Below, piece by piece: positions 1-11,358 of a stretch of 64,000 nucleotides of DNA (the first letter of the stretch is position 1; every line of letters begins with the position of its first letter). This stretch comes from Chloranthus sessilifolius. Taxonomy: Eukaryota > Streptophyta > Magnoliopsida > Chloranthales > Chloranthaceae. The notes beneath the pieces were generated by a model. It was not told the DNA's origin. It saw nothing but the letters and a program-made list of their open reading frames with translations, and did no database searches. The stretch lies in NCBI GenBank assembly GCA_021018995.1, contig CM037598.1, positions 63,258,671 to 63,322,670 on the forward strand. The letters run 5' to 3'. A program made the translations under genes and the position numbers.

Positions 1-1290
1 GTCAACAGCTCCAGAAGGAGCTGCCTGAATGACAGTATATGGCCCTTCCCATCTGGATCTCAGCTTTGCAGGAAAAAACTTAAGTTTTGAGTTAAATAAC
101 CATACCTTAGAGCCAGCTGTGAACTCTTTTCTCAACAAATTTTTATCATAGAAGGCTTTGACATTCTCTTTGTAACCTCTTGAATTTGTGTATGCATCCA
201 TTCTTAGCTCCTCCAACTCAGCAAGTTGCAGTTTCCTGTGATTACCAGCAGTAGTTAGATCCATGTTCAATGTTTTAATGGCCCAAAAGGCTTTATATTC
301 TAACTCCACTGGTAAATGGCATGCTTTGCCATAGACCAACCTGAATGGGGGCATGCCAATTGGGGTTTATTAGGCTGTCCTATATGCCCACAATACATCA
401 TTCAGCTTAAAGGACCAATCCTTTCTGTCCTTCTTCACATTCTTTTCCAGTATATGTTTGATTTCTCTATTGGAAATCTCCACTTGTCCACTGGTTTGTG
501 GATGGTATGGAGTAGCTACTCTATGAGTCACAGAGTACTTTTTCAATAAAGTTTCAAAATGTTTATTACAAAAATGGCTTCCCCCATCACTGATAATGGC
601 TCTGGGAAAACCAAACCTGGAAAAAATGTGATCCTTTAGAAATTTAAGAACCACTTTGTGATCATTTGTTTTAGTGGCTGTGGCTTCAATCCATTTGGAT
701 ACATAATCCACAGCTACTAAAATGAAATTATACCCATTGGAAGGAGGAAAGGGACCCATGAAGTCTATCCCCCAAACATCAAATAACTCAACTACCAAAA
801 TAGGCTGTAAAGGCATTGAGTTTCTCTTGGAAATGCTGCCCAATTTCTGGCAGTTCTGGCAAGACTTATAGTGCTATAGAGCATCTTTGAAAAGTGTAGG
901 CCAATAAAATCCACAGTGTAAAACCTTTGCAGCAGTTTTGTTTCCACTAAAATGACCTCCACAGGCCGCCTGTTCATGGCACATAGAAAGTATTCTATGA
1001 AATTCTTTGTCAGGGACACATCTTCTTATTATTTGGTCTGCACAACTCTTAAACAGATAAGGATCTTCCCAGATGAAATGTTTAACCTTTGAGAAGAAAA
1101 GATCTTTATCCATTTTATTCCAATGTTGAGGAATTCTTCCAGTAGCCAAAAAGTTGACTATGTTTGCAAACCAAGGAGTGTGTACACTAATAGCAAAAAG
1201 TTGCTCATCAGGGAAAGATTCATTGATAGGCAGCCTATCAATCTCAACAGTTAAAATTCTAGACAGGTGATCAGCCACGACATTCTCCAC
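1..1290 (-). pseudogene. Element A integrase (zinc-binding, DDE core, C-terminal region), broken
   Basis: Integrase would insert the element cDNA into chromosomes. The N-terminal piece (1290-874) holds the HEQ..CGGHFSGNKTAAK region that precedes the zinc-binding cysteines. The core (843-370) shows [20 protein letters not shown] and HPQTSGQVE, which carry the DDE residues as in other Athila integrases. The remainder down to position 1 encodes the post-core block with [10 protein letters not shown] and RSRWEGPY. Breaks: the CxxC segment near 850-880 is out of frame, and the core frame ends at AYRTA near 370, where C reads on. This frame was intact in an ancestor but cannot make one protein now. 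Confidence 0.88.
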
Positions 1291-1323
1291 CCCCTTTTTA
1301 TCTTTGATCTGTAAATCAAATTC

Positions 1324-1944
1324 CTATAATAGGAGAATCCACCTGATTAATCTTGGTTTGGTGTCCTTAGACAGAAGGTATTTCAAGGCAGAGTGGTCAG
1401 TGAACACCACTATTTGTGACCCCAAGACATATGACCTGAATTTCTCTAAAGCAAAAACAATTTCCAGCAGCTCCTCAGTTGTTGTGTAATTGAGCTGTGC
1501 GTCAATCATTGATCTACTGGCATAAGCTATGACATGAGGCAGCTTTTCCTTTCTCTGTCCAAGGACAGCTCCCAAAGCATAATCTGATGCATCACACATC
1601 AGTTCAAAAGGTAGTGAATAATCTGGAGACTGCAATATTAGAGCTGAAATCAAACAATTTTTTAAGAATTCAAATGCCTTCATGCATTCATTATCGAAAA
1701 CAAAAGGGACATCTTGGCATAATAAATGACAAAGAGGCTTGGTTATTTTACTGAAGTCCTTAATTAACCTTCTGTAAAATCCAGCATGTTCCAGAAAACT
1801 TTTGATTTGTTTAACAGTTTTGGGAGGTGGTAAATGTGCAATTAAATCAATTTTTGCTCTGTCCACCTCAATGCCCTTGTGGGAAACAACATGGCCAAGG
1901 ACAATGCCTTGGGTGACCATGAAATGGCTCTTTTCCCAGCTCAA
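1324..1944 (-). pseudogene. Element A RT thumb/connection and RNase H, fragment
   Basis: This 206-residue frame carries the end of reverse transcriptase (SHFMVTQGIVLGHVVS, then KSFLEHAGFYRRLIKDFS) followed by RNase [20 protein letters not shown] holds the first catalytic Asp, and [13 protein letters not shown] is the last acidic block. The domain copies the RNA strand away during cDNA synthesis. It is separated from the RT core upstream by a stop at about 1959-1961 (CQRC followed by TAA), and a stop after RWILLL separates it from integrase. Element C has the same region open. Confidence 0.87.
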
Positions 1945-1959
1945 AACTAGATTGGTTTC

Positions 1960-2664
1960 TTAACATCTCTGTAACACCAATTTGAGATGATGTAAACACT
2001 GGGAAAAACTGTCTCCGTAGATTGAAAAATCATCCAGAAAAATCTCCATAAATTGGTCAATCATATCAGAGAAAATGGAATACATGCATCTTTGAAAGGT
2101 AGCAGGGGCATTACAAAGACCAAAAGGCATTCTCCTATAGGCAAAAGTGCCAAAAGGGCAAGTGAATGTGGTCTTTTCCTGATCTTGTGGGTACACAAGA
2201 ATCTGGTTGTAATCAGAGTAACCATCAAGAAAACAGTAATAAGCTTTTCCTGCTAGCTTATCTAAAATCTGATCAATGAATGGGAGAGGAAAATGGACTT
2301 TTCTGGTCATTGAATTCAATTTTCTGTCATCAATACAGACCCTCCACCCAGTTGTTTGTCTGGTTGACATAAGCTCACCAGAATCTGAGGTTACAACAGT
2401 GATCCCAGATTTCTTAGGTACCACCTGTGTAGGTGCCACCCAAGCTAAATCTGAAATGGGGTAAATGACCCCTGCATCTAACAACTTAACAACCTCTTTC
2501 ATGACCACTTCTTGCATATGAGGGTTCAACCTCCTTTGCATTTCCCTAGAAGGCTTTGCATCTTCTTCCAAATGGATTTTGTGCATGCAAACAGCTGGAC
2601 TGATTCCTCCCAAATCAACAATAGTCCAGCCAATTTCCCTTCTATGTTCTTTCAAAACAATCAA
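1960..2664 (-). pseudogene. Element A reverse transcriptase core, fragment
   Basis: The 234-residue frame begins in the PR-RT linker (KEHRREIGWTIVDLGGISP), then shows LNPHMQEVV, the substrate-contact block WRVCIDDRKLN, the FLDGYSDYNQI block with the first catalytic Asp, RRMPFGLCNAPATFQRCM, and FLDDFSIYG with the paired catalytic aspartates. This is the order of Ty3/gypsy RT. The paired-Asp box reads FLDD where B and C read FMDD. A stop follows QRC, cutting off the thumb. Confidence 0.9.
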
Positions 2665-4213
2665 CAGCTCTTCTCCTGCTCCTTTGTGAGGGAGGAAGAA
2701 ATAATCGCAGGCAATGATTTATGATCTCCTAAAAACACATATTTCAAATTTTCTGGCAGTTGCTTTAGTTCTAAATCAGGTGGGCTAAGAAAAGAAGGTA
2801 ACAAAGGTACCTTAGCTGTTTGTGGAAGGGGAAGAGTAGCAGGTTTCCAAGAAGAGAAACTTGCTGATTGATTATGAGTTCCTGGCACAACATTTACTTC
2901 CTCAGACTTTGAGATACAAATTGTTTCTTCCTCAGAATTTCCCCAAGCATCTTTAGCATCTGTGGTGAAATCTTCACACTGCAGAAACTGTTGTAAAGTC
3001 CGTTCTACCAGTTCATCCAATAGATCAACATGAAAACATTCCTCAGAGCTGAATTGAGGCTGTGTGACTGCATTATAAACATTTAATTTTACCTTCATGT
3101 TTCCAAAAGAGACTTCCATAATACCAAACCTGCATTGAATGCAAGCATTTGCTGTAGCCAGGAATGGTCTTCCCAAAATGACAGGGATGGAAGTTTTACT
3201 TTTGGTAGGTTCCATGTCCAAAACTAGAAAACCAGCAGGATAGAAAAATTTATCTACTCCCACCAATACATCTTCAATCATCCCAACTGGCTTCCTTTCA
3301 GATCATGCTGGTTTAGTTATAACACCACATGAGTGGGTTTTAATTCTCCCAAACCTAGTTTCTCATATACAGAATATGGAAGTAGGTTGACACTAGCACC
3401 CAGATCTAATAAAGCCTTTTCAATGGTATGTTCCCCAATAATGCAAGGGATTGTGGGGATTCCAGGATCTTGAAGTTTAGGAGGTGTGGCAATGGACAAC
3501 ACCTGATTAACCCTTTCCACAGCAAAGACCTTCTTGGATAACTGTATCCTAGACTATCTTTTATGAGTGCAAACATCTTTCAAAAATTTTGCATATGCTG
3601 GAATTTGTTTGATTGCCTCAAGCAAAGGTAAATTTATCTTGACTTGCTTGAAAGTCTCCATCATTTCATCTATTTTTGTGTTCCCTTTATCAAAAGGGGA
3701 TACAGATTTCATTGCATGAGGAAATGGCAAATGAGGAACTAGTCCTTCATCTACAGCTTTGGAAGCATTATCAGAATTTTTTTGAATTTTTTATTTTTCA
3801 TTTGTTTGATTTTTCTGAGGTACATCAGCACCCCCACTACTATCATTATGCTGCTCTTGCTGCATATCTTTATCATTTTCCTCATTTTTTTCTTCTTCAG
3901 TACCCACTTTGTTATTTATAATTCTTCCACTTCTCAAAGTTGTGAAAGTTTTTACTTCTTCATGTGAAATAGAAGCTTCTCTAACCATGAACTGTCCTTT
4001 GAGATTGTTCAAAGGTTGGCTGGGTAACTTTCCTTCCTCTCTTTTGGCCAAAGTATTTGAAAGCTGTCCCAATGTTTCTTCAATCTTCTTTATGCTCTGG
4101 CTGTGAAAATTCACAGTCTGAGTTAAAGATCCTAAATTTTGGAGTGAATTTAGGACTTGATCTTCAAAAGAAGGGGACCTGGAAGGGGTTTGAACTAGGG
4201 CAGATTGCTGCAC
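2661..4213 (-). pseudogene. Element A Gag tail, protease and PR-RT linker, broken
   Basis: Three blocks can be read on the minus strand. Frame 4213-3791 is a coiled Gag-tail segment (SLQNLGSLTQTVNFHSQS...LGQLSNTLAKREEGKLPSQP). Frame 3520-3317 is the aspartic protease: IPCIIGEHTIEKALLDLGAS, with DLGA in the place of the usual DTGA or DSGA as is common in Athila. Frame 3281-2661 continues past the protease (VILGRPFLATANACIQCR) into the linker before RT. Stops and shifts separate all three. The matching region of element C is similarly broken but at other positions. Confidence 0.85.
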
Positions 4214-4389
4214 AGGTTGTTGTGGAATGGGCTGTTGAAAATTTGGCTTGGCTTAAAAATTCTGTTGATAAGGCTGTGCAGTTTTGAAAGGCATTTGGTT
4301 CTTTGGTTGCTGCTGCTGTTATGATTGATAATTCCCTTGGCTCCACCTCAAATTAGGGCGCCCTCTCCATGGATATTCATTTGACTGCA

Positions 4390-5378
4390 TCTATCCAAAT
4401 GATTGGGCAGCATGAGCTTGTTCCACCACTAAATCTGGGAACTGTGGTGCAGCAGGACATTGGTCAATTGAATGAGTAGGGGACTGGCATATCAGACATG
4501 CCTCCTCTACTCTTGCAACCATTGGATTTTTAAGTGAGTCCATCAATCAATCAAACTTTGTGGTTAAATTGTCCATCTTTCTTTCCAACTCATTCACCTC
4601 ATAAATCTTTCCTTTGGTGGTTTGCTAATTGTTCAACCTAGCAGGATTTTCAATATCTCTTGACAGAGATTCCTGTTGAGTTTAGTTTTCACCAATTACT
4701 TCAAATAAATCCCAAACCTCCTCAACTGTTATTTGTAAGTAAGTGCCTCCACAGGAGGCATCCACCATATTTTTGGCTTTTTGATCAATTCCTTAATAGA
4801 AGCTTTGAACCAGCTGCCATCTGGGAATTTGATGATGAGGACATTGCCTTAAAAGTTTCTTAAATCTTTCCCATGCCTCATGGGAAGTTTCAGTTGAGTT
4901 TTGTGAGAAAGAAATGATACTTTGTCTCAATTGGCTTGTTTTAGACATTGGGAAGTATTTGGCTAAAAATTGACACTGCAAATCATTCCAAGAAGTGATA
5001 CTATTTGGTGCCAACATAGATAACCATGCTCTAGCTTTGTCCTTTAATGAAAAAGGAAAGAGCCTAAGCTTGGTTGCCTCTGGACCAAGTCCAGCTATGT
5101 TGAATGTGATGCAAAGAGCCAAGAATTCATCCACATGTTTGTATGGATCTTCCTTACTCAACCCATGGAAGGAAGGAAGCATTTGGATGGTTGATGATTT
5201 GATCTCATAATTTCCTTCAACAGTAGGAAATTGATTGCAAAAGGGAGAATTATAAGCACCAGGTGCGAAGTAATCCCTCAAAAGTCGAGGTTCTTCACCC
5301 ATAGTAGCAGAATTCTGTGTTGTTTGTTTAGTTCGTAATAGCCTTTCAACTTCTAAATTCAGTGGGACAATCTTAGGG
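4390..5378 (-). pseudogene. Element A Gag, broken
   Basis: Gag would form the virus-like particle and bind RNA. The open part (5302-4793, 169 residues from MGEEPRLLRDY) has the core PSFHGLSKEDPYKHVDEFLALC and LRLFPFSLKDKARAWL. Downstream, in broken frames, the zinc knuckle CLICQSPTHSIDQC can be read near 4455-4500. The start used by relatives (ATGTTTGGTAGGAGG in C) is ATATTTGG here, near 5401, so the normal start codon is lost. Premature stops after QSFY and near GEN and LNN fit CAA-to-TAA or similar transitions. Confidence 0.87.
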
Positions 5379-5574
5379 CTGAGAGTCCTCCTACCAAATA
5401 TACAACTCAGAACAAAAAATCTGATTATTCACAGCAAACCTTCAGACTTCCTTTTTAAGTAGATTCCCTCCTTCAAAAATTGGATATGAATAACTGCACA
5501 GGTATAACAATAGAATAGTTTAGTACTGATATAGAAAAAAATGAAAACTTAGGTCTACCTATTTTAGAACAAAT

Positions 5575-5592
5575 TCCCCGGCAATGGCGCCA
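5575..5592 (-). other. Element A primer binding site (tRNA-Asp)
   Basis: On the minus strand this reads tggcgccattgccgggga, one base away from the perfect tRNA-Asp complement found in element C. It lies six bases (agtttt) inside the LTR end at 5599. Confidence 0.9.
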
Positions 5593-5598
5593 AAAACT

Positions 5599-7415
5599 TG
5601 TTGTTTACTTCTAAGTGTGCTTGATTTATTTGTGTTTTGAAAACAGGTTTGCAACTGCTAAGTTATAATGAATCTAGAACATTAAAAAGAGTAAAGAAAT
5701 ATCAGCACAGAGAGAAGTGAATTAGCCTGCAAGATCAGGGCCAATTGTAGCTAGTTTTAAATGTAAGCGAGTAAAAGATCGTCCACAGAGAATTTATTTT
5801 AAATGCAAGATAAACCTCCAGATCTGGCCTCTTATCCTATCTAGAAAGCACATAAGATGGGAGGTTGAATTTGTCACATTCACTAAATGATAAAAGTAAA
5901 AGTCAAACTAAATGATCCAGATCTGACTTGGGGGAATTTTGATGTAAACTTACAAAAATAGAGAAATAATATCTAACTTTGATTTGGTCCTTGAAATGTA
6001 ATGAGAATGACTGCAACTCAACTGAGAGATGATCCAATCTTCATCTGGCTACAAGCACAGATGTAAGAGAAATAAATCTAACTCAAGAATTAGATTTAGG
6101 CTTATGGCTATGGTCTGTCCACTTTAATGGCCACAGACCATCCAATAGACTTTTAATCCAAATCCTTAATTTAGAACAAGAAGCATCACTACAAATGCCG
6201 TGAGAGATTAGGTTACAAACACTAATTCTCACAGGATTAATGAATCAAGGGAAATTGCATGAAAAACAATAAATCTAAAGGAGTCTAATGCAATAAGGAG
6301 ATCAGAGGGAACCCTTAACATGAGTCCAATTTAGAATGTACGGTTTACAGCAACCTTTTCAAATTCACCATTACAATTACAGAGCACAGCTTAAACAGCT
6401 CTCAGATTTGTAGTCTTGAATACAACTCTCCTTTGAATTACAGGAGTATCTCACAGCTCTCAATTGCAAGTAAAAGTGAGGCTATTACAGGATTTCGCAT
6501 AAACTATCCGATTTGGAAATGGGGAATAGGAATGAAACTCAAACTGGATGCCCAAATTGGGCAATGGTTCATCTATATAGTTTCGATGTGTATTAACCAA
6601 TCAGAAGTGCTCAGATCTGTATCAACCAATGGTAGTCGAGCACAAGGATCCAGATCTGCTCTAGCCAATCAGAATTGCTCGATCTGGTTCAACCAATCAG
6701 GCAAAATAAGCATCAATTCTGTTATGCATTTTGAAAATCTGTTAGAGCTTCTAGAAGTTCCCACCAAATTATCTCATCTCTGGGTGCTCACATGGGGTGG
6801 AATATGCCTTCGCTTCATGCTTAGAATCTTCTGGAATGTCCCTAGGTTTTTAGATGCATTGGGACACGTGAAAAAGATTATTGAATTGCCCTTGCAAAAG
6901 CTGGAAATCTCCAGAATACCTTTTCGCATAGTTTAGGGGACTTTTTGCAAGGTGTTGTAACTCCTGAAGCTCTTTTTGCAATGGTCTGGTTCTGTTCGAA
7001 AGGAGTTCTCTTCTTTTCAAAAAGGTCAATCATCTCTTCGAAGAGTTCAGGTGCTCTTAGTTTTAGTTCTTTTCGCAGAGTTCAGGTTCTTTTCGAACAG
7101 TTCAGGTTCTTTGCGAAAAGTACTCTGTAGTGCATTTTTCTGTTCGAATTGCTCCATACTTCTTTTCTGGGTTGAGACCAGGTCTTTGCCTCTTCAGTTC
7201 AGACCTTTTAACAGCTAGTGAGGTTGTCCCTTCTCTTTCTTCCTTTGGATCGACATGGATTATCATCTTTTCGGCACTTTTAAGCTGCTTTTATGGTTAA
7301 GCCTGTCTTTATTGTTAGCTGAAACACAAACACTTAGAACACTTATTTAGTTCTCTGAAAGGTCTATCAAGACTCAGGTTGAGGGGTGAAAAATGGTATT
7401 TTCCAGTTCTCAACA
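5599..7415 (-). repeat. Element A 5' LTR (family LTR1)
   Basis: The minus strand starts TGTTGAGAACTGG at 7415 and ends with CAACA at 5599, giving 1817 bp. It aligns by eye along its length with both LTRs of element C. It contains the iterated TTCGAA/GCGAAAAG motifs (about 6990-7150), ATTGG (CCAAT) boxes, a TATATAG box at about 6572-6580 and the conserved GGTCTGT/ACAGACC hairpin at about 6112-6139. Confidence 0.92.
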
Positions 7416-7583
7416 ATCTCGTCATGGAAATGTGAAATATTAAAAGTTTATAATGTCTAATGTTTGCAAAAATTTTAAATTTCTTATTTGTCATGATTCT
7501 TAAGTGAACATAGATCCATTTCCATATTACTCACATGACTCTGCTGCACTTAGGTTAACTATTCCATTGATAGGGTCTGCCTG

Positions 7584-7599
7584 CCACACCCCCAAACCT
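7584..7599 (-). other. Element B polypurine tract (internal copy)
   Basis: The minus strand reads aggtttgggggtgtgg. Identical cores occur at the internal PPTs of C and F and directly before the 3' LTR of C. Beyond it about 170 bp of B remain before the insertion of A. Confidence 0.7.
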
Positions 7600-7792
7600 A
7601 TGAGGAGCAGTGTCCTCACTGGTTCAACGTGAATGTGCAGTAGATTTATTGATGGTAAAAAGAAAAGAAAATAACATGGAACAAAACACATAGAAAGAAC
7701 AGAAAGAACAGAAAAAGAAAAAATCTTTAACTAAAAACAAAAGGAAAAAAGTACAAAGAAAAAAAGTAAAATCCTAAGAAGGTGGATAGGGT

Positions 7793-8041
7793 TCAAGAAG
7801 ATGGAGTCTGGGGAGGTGGTAGGGGAGGCTGAGTAGGTGGAGCAGAGGAGGGAGATGGTGCTATTTTCCTCTTCTTCTTCATTTGCTTGTCCTTTTTCTT
7901 TTCTTCCTTCTCCAGGATGCGCTGGACCTCCTCGTATTCATCCGAGAGGAACTGTAGGGGGTCCGGCTCCTTAGGTGGGGGCAGATCCAACCACATCGGA
8001 TAAAATTTGTTAGGCAGAGCATTAGGCTTGTCATCCGCCAT
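7793..8041 (-). CDS. MADDKP small ORF of element B (82 aa), unknown function
   Basis: I do not recognise a family. From the ATG at 8041 the protein begins MADDKPNALPNKFYPMW, has a shared core PPPKEPDPLQFLSDEYEEVQ, a lysine/glutamate-rich helix-like stretch (ILEKEEKKKDKQMKKKRK) and a proline-rich tail (PPTQPPLPPPQTPSS). Element F has a related ORF in the same place (51645-51881), with the start ATGGC(G/A)GATGACAAGCC conserved. The frame runs open upstream to 8170, but F diverges there, so I choose 8041. A TTTAAATA box lies about 70 bases upstream, as in F. The basic stretch could bind nucleic acid (inference). No signal peptide or membrane segment is seen. Confidence 0.6.
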   Translation of the reverse strand: MADDKPNALPNKFYPMWLDLPPPKEPDPLQFLSDEYEEVQRILEKEEKKKDKQMKKKRKIAPSPSSAPPTQPPLPPPQTPSS

Positions 8042-8219
8042 TGTTAGGACTAGGGCAGGACTACAAGGAGAGAGGAGAAAGGATGAGATGAATATGAAGG
8101 GGCTCCCTGTGTATTTAAAGACGTGGATGGTGGAAGATGAATCGATGTAATAACATCCAAGTTGCCGCAATTAATTGAGATTGAGTTGGGAAATGACAAA
8201 TTACTGCAATCATCATGGG

Positions 8220-8420
8220 AAATGACAAATGCATGTGACTCTCGCAGCCGGGCAAGGGGATCACGAGATAACTAAATCTGGTGATGATGGATGTTGGAGC
8301 TTGAAGTGGGCGAGAGACTTTGCAGCATTTGTTGAAGCTCGCGACAGCGAAATAAATGTTCTATGTGAATTGCACGAGAGCTTCCCAAATCTCAATTTGG
8401 AATGCGCGAGGGCTTAGTAC
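8220..8420 (-). other. Element B post-pol region with CGCGA-type motifs
   Basis: This is non-coding sequence between integrase and the small ORF. It contains gcgagagac, gctcgcgacagcg, gcacgagagc and tgcgcgaggg. The same CGCGA-type words fill the U3 of LTR2 (14420-15180). The rest of 8171-8640 shows nothing else. Confidence 0.55.
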
Positions 8421-8645
8421 CAAACAGGGGCAATACAGGTAGTGCAGCATACTCATAAAAAATATTCAAACAATATGCATTCAATTAGAAAATCAGCAAT
8501 TCGTAGAAGAAGAAGAAGAAATCATACCAATCCCACATAAACTCTATCAAGCTCAACATATTTAGACTCCACATAAACACTACAATTTCCTAAATATTAT
8601 TGAAGAAACAAAAGTAGTATAGTACAGCATGGACACAACTGTGGG

Positions 8646-9116
8646 TCAGGTAGATGTAGGGGTCCCATAAAAATGAATAGTGTTCATAGGGTCAGCAGGT
8701 TTTTCGATACAAGGCTTAAGCCTCTGACCATTCACTTTGAAGGTCCTCCCAGATTTGGGATCCTTGACTTCCACAGCACCAGATGGGGAAACATTTAAGA
8801 CGACATAGGGACCTTCCCATCTGGATTTTAATTTGCCAGGAAAGAATTTTAGTTTGGAGTTGAATAACCAAACCTTACCACCAGGAATGAGGCTTTTTCT
8901 CAGCAAGCCCTTGTCAAAGAAAGACCGTTCCTTGTAGATCCTGGTATTGGTGTAAGCATCCATCCTCAGCTCATCCAATTCAGACAGCTGCAATGATCTA
9001 TGATGACCAGCAGAAGTTAGGTTCACATTTAAATTCTTAATGGCCCAATAGGCCTTGTGTTCTAACTCTACTGGGAGATGGCAAGCCTTGCCATAGACCA
9101 ATTTGAATGGGGACAT
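8646..9116 (-). pseudogene. Element B integrase C-terminal region
   Basis: A 156-residue frame begins [17 protein letters not shown] and continues through [49 protein letters not shown], the EGPYVV block and [10 protein letters not shown]. This is the region that follows the DDE core in Athila integrases. No chromodomain is seen. It is separated from the core (9177-9869) by a stop near 9175 (GACAAGAGAGATTGA, where C likewise has a stop one codon earlier in the equivalent position). It is unusually well preserved. Confidence 0.88.
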
Positions 9117-9176
9117 TCCAATGGGAGTCTTATAGGCAGCCCTATAAGCCCACAGTGCATCATTCAGTTTATCGGC

Positions 9177-9869
9177 TCAATCTCTCTTGTCAGTCCTTAC
9201 TATTTTCTCAAGGATGTGCTTGATCTCCCTATTGGAAATTTCAACTTGCCCACTTCTCTGTGGGTGGTAGGGAGTAGCAATCCTATGGGTCACAGAATAT
9301 TTCTTGAGCAAGCTCTCGAAATTTCTGTTGCAGAAATGGCTACCCCCATCACTGATAACAACTCTAGGGGTTCCAAATCTGGAGAAAATGTGCTGCCTTA
9401 CAAATTTGAGGACCACCTGGTTGTCATTGGTTCTTTTGGCAATGGCTTCTACCCATTTGGAAACATAGTCCACTGCCACTAAGATGAACTGATAACCGTT
9501 AGGAAGAAAGGGGCCCATGAAGTCTATACCCCATACGTCAAACAGTTCTACAACAAGGATGGGCTGCAAAGGCATTGAATTCCTTTTAGACAGCCCTCCT
9601 AATTTTTGACATCTCGCACATGCCTTGCAGTGTGTATATGCATCTTTGAATAAAGAAGGCCAGTAAAACACACACTGCAGGACCTTGTCAGCTGTTTTTC
9701 TCCCACTACAGTAGCCTCCACAGGCATTTTCATGGCACATGGCCAGAATACTGGGGACATCACTTTCGGGAAAACATCTTCGGATGATTTGGTCTGCACA
9801 GTACTTGTATAGGCAAGGTTCCTCCAAGAAAAAATATTTGACCTTTGAGAAAAATAGGTCTTTGTCCAT
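9177..9869 (-). pseudogene. Element B integrase zinc-binding and DDE core
   Basis: The 230-residue frame includes the zinc-binding segment with [11 protein letters not shown], then [24 protein letters not shown] and the [14 protein letters not shown] block. All three DDE residues can be placed. The frame is open over both domains but ends at KRD before the C-terminal region. The upstream end at 9869 ([11 protein letters not shown]) is preceded by a stop (GACCAAAATGGA is read as ..TAGACC.. on the minus strand), so the link to RNase H is also broken. Confidence 0.9.
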
Positions 9870-10040
9870 TTTGGTCTAGTGGGCAGGAATCTTTCCTATA
9901 ACTAGATAATTGACAATGTGGGCAAACCAAGGGACCAAGGATTGGATGGCAAATAATTGCTCATCCGGGAAGGCATCATTTGTAGGACCATCAAGGCATT
10001 TCTCCAAGACAATTCTGGACAAGTGGTCAGCCACCACATT

Positions 10041-10406
10041 CTACACACCCTTTTTATCCTTGATTTTGATGTCAAACTCCTGCAGCAGGAGTATCCATCT
10101 AATCAGCCTAGGCTTAGCATCTTTCTTGGACAATAGGTACTTCAATGCTGAATGGTCAGTGAAGATTACAGTTTTAGATCCTAGTAGATAGGCTCTAAAT
10201 TTATCAACAGCATAAACCACTGCCAGAATCTCTTTCTCAGTTGTGGTATAGTTCAGCTGAGCTTTAGCAAGTGATTTCGTGACATAAGCAATGACCACAG
10301 GTAGCTTATCCTTTCTTTGGCCCAGAACAGCACCTATTGCCAAGTCTGATGCATCACACATCAGCTCAAAGGTGAGGATAGTCAGGTGTTTGGAGTACAG
10401 GAGCAA
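10041..10406 (-). pseudogene. Element B RNase H
   Basis: The 121-residue frame has [19 protein letters not shown] with the first catalytic Asp, [20 protein letters not shown] with the catalytic Glu, and [19 protein letters not shown]. It overlaps the end of the RT frame (10366) in a different frame, so one small indel near 10370-10400 separates them. RNA removal during reverse transcription is the family role. Confidence 0.88.
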
Positions 10407-11358
10407 AGGTGAGGCATATTTTCAATGTTTCAAAAGCCTTAAGACATTCAGCGGAAAAGTCAAAGGGCACATCCTGGCAGAGCAGGTGGCACAATGGCTT
10501 AGCAATTTTGCTGCAGTCCTTAATGAACCTCGTGTAAAATCCTGCAAGCCCAAGGAAAGATCTGATTTGTTTGACTGTTTTTGGAGGGCACAAATTGGCA
10601 ATGAGGTCAACTTTGGCCTTGTCTACCTCAAACCCTTCTTTAGAGACTACATGGCCCAACATAATGCCTTGTGTTACCATGAAGTGGCTCTTTTCCCAGC
10701 TTAAGACCAGATTGGTCTCCTCACATCTTTGTAAAACTAGGCTGAGGTGTTGTAGACACTGGCCAAAACTGTCCCCATAGATAGAAAAATCATCCATAAA
10801 AATCTCCAAAAACTTGTCAATCATATCAGAGAATATGGCATACATACACCTCTGAAAAGTGGCTGGGGCATTACAAAGCCCAAAAGGCATCCTTCTATAA
10901 GCAAAGGTGCCAAAAGGACAGGTAAAGGTGGTTTTCTCTTGGTCTTGAGGATGCACAGGGATTTGGTTGTACCCTGAGTATCCGTCAAGAAAATAGTAAA
11001 AAGCTTTCCCAGCCAACTTATCCAAAATTTGATCAATGAAGGGGAGAGGGAAGTGGTCCTTTCTGGTCTTAGAGTTGAGCTTCCTATAATCAATGCACAC
11101 TCTCTAGCCAGATTTCTTGGGCACCACTTGGATAGGTGCCACCCAGTTAGAATCAGAGATGGGGTAAATCACCCCTGCATCTAGCAATTTGATGATCTCC
11201 CTGAGGACCACTTCTTGCATGTGAGGATTTAACTTCCTCTGTATCTCCCTGGAGGGTAGTAATTCCTCCTCAAGATGGATCCTGTGCATGCAGATTGATG
11301 CATCTATTCCTCCTAGATTTGCAATGGTCCAACCAATTGCCTTTTTGTGCTTCCTCAA
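10366..11358 (-). pseudogene. Element B reverse transcriptase
   Basis: Two frames make up the RT. Frame 11358-11104 has AIGWTIANLGGID, LNPHMQEVVLREIIKLLDAG and VAPIQVVPKKSG. Frame 11100-10366 has CIDYRKLNSKTRKDHFPLP, FLDGYSGYNQI, RRMPFGLCNAPATFQRCM and FMDDFSIYG, then the thumb. They are split by one stop at 11101-11103, a W-to-stop change in the motif seen as GWRVCID in C. B also lacks the segment of about 19 residues that A, C and F carry between KKSG and GWRVCID. Confidence 0.9.

Larger units (their letters stand above)
1..7415 (-). mobile_element. Element A: Athila-like Ty3/gypsy retrotransposon, 3' part outside window
   Basis: Reading on the minus strand from 7415 downward the order is LTR, tRNA-Asp PBS, gag, protease, reverse transcriptase, RNase H, integrase. 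The C-terminal part of integrase reaches position 1, so the post-pol region and 3' LTR lie outside the window. The LTR and Gag resemble those of element C, so A and C are members of one family (LTR1). The LTR start at 7415 abuts B sequence only about 170 bp beyond B's polypurine tract, so A is younger than B. Many stops and frameshifts show that it is dead. A target-site duplication cannot be tested because the other end is missing. Confidence 0.9.

Noticed and set aside
8229..8417. 62-codon ORF on the plus strand in B's post-pol region
   Set aside because: It is opposite to B's orientation, overlaps the CGCGA motifs and has no counterpart in F or C.
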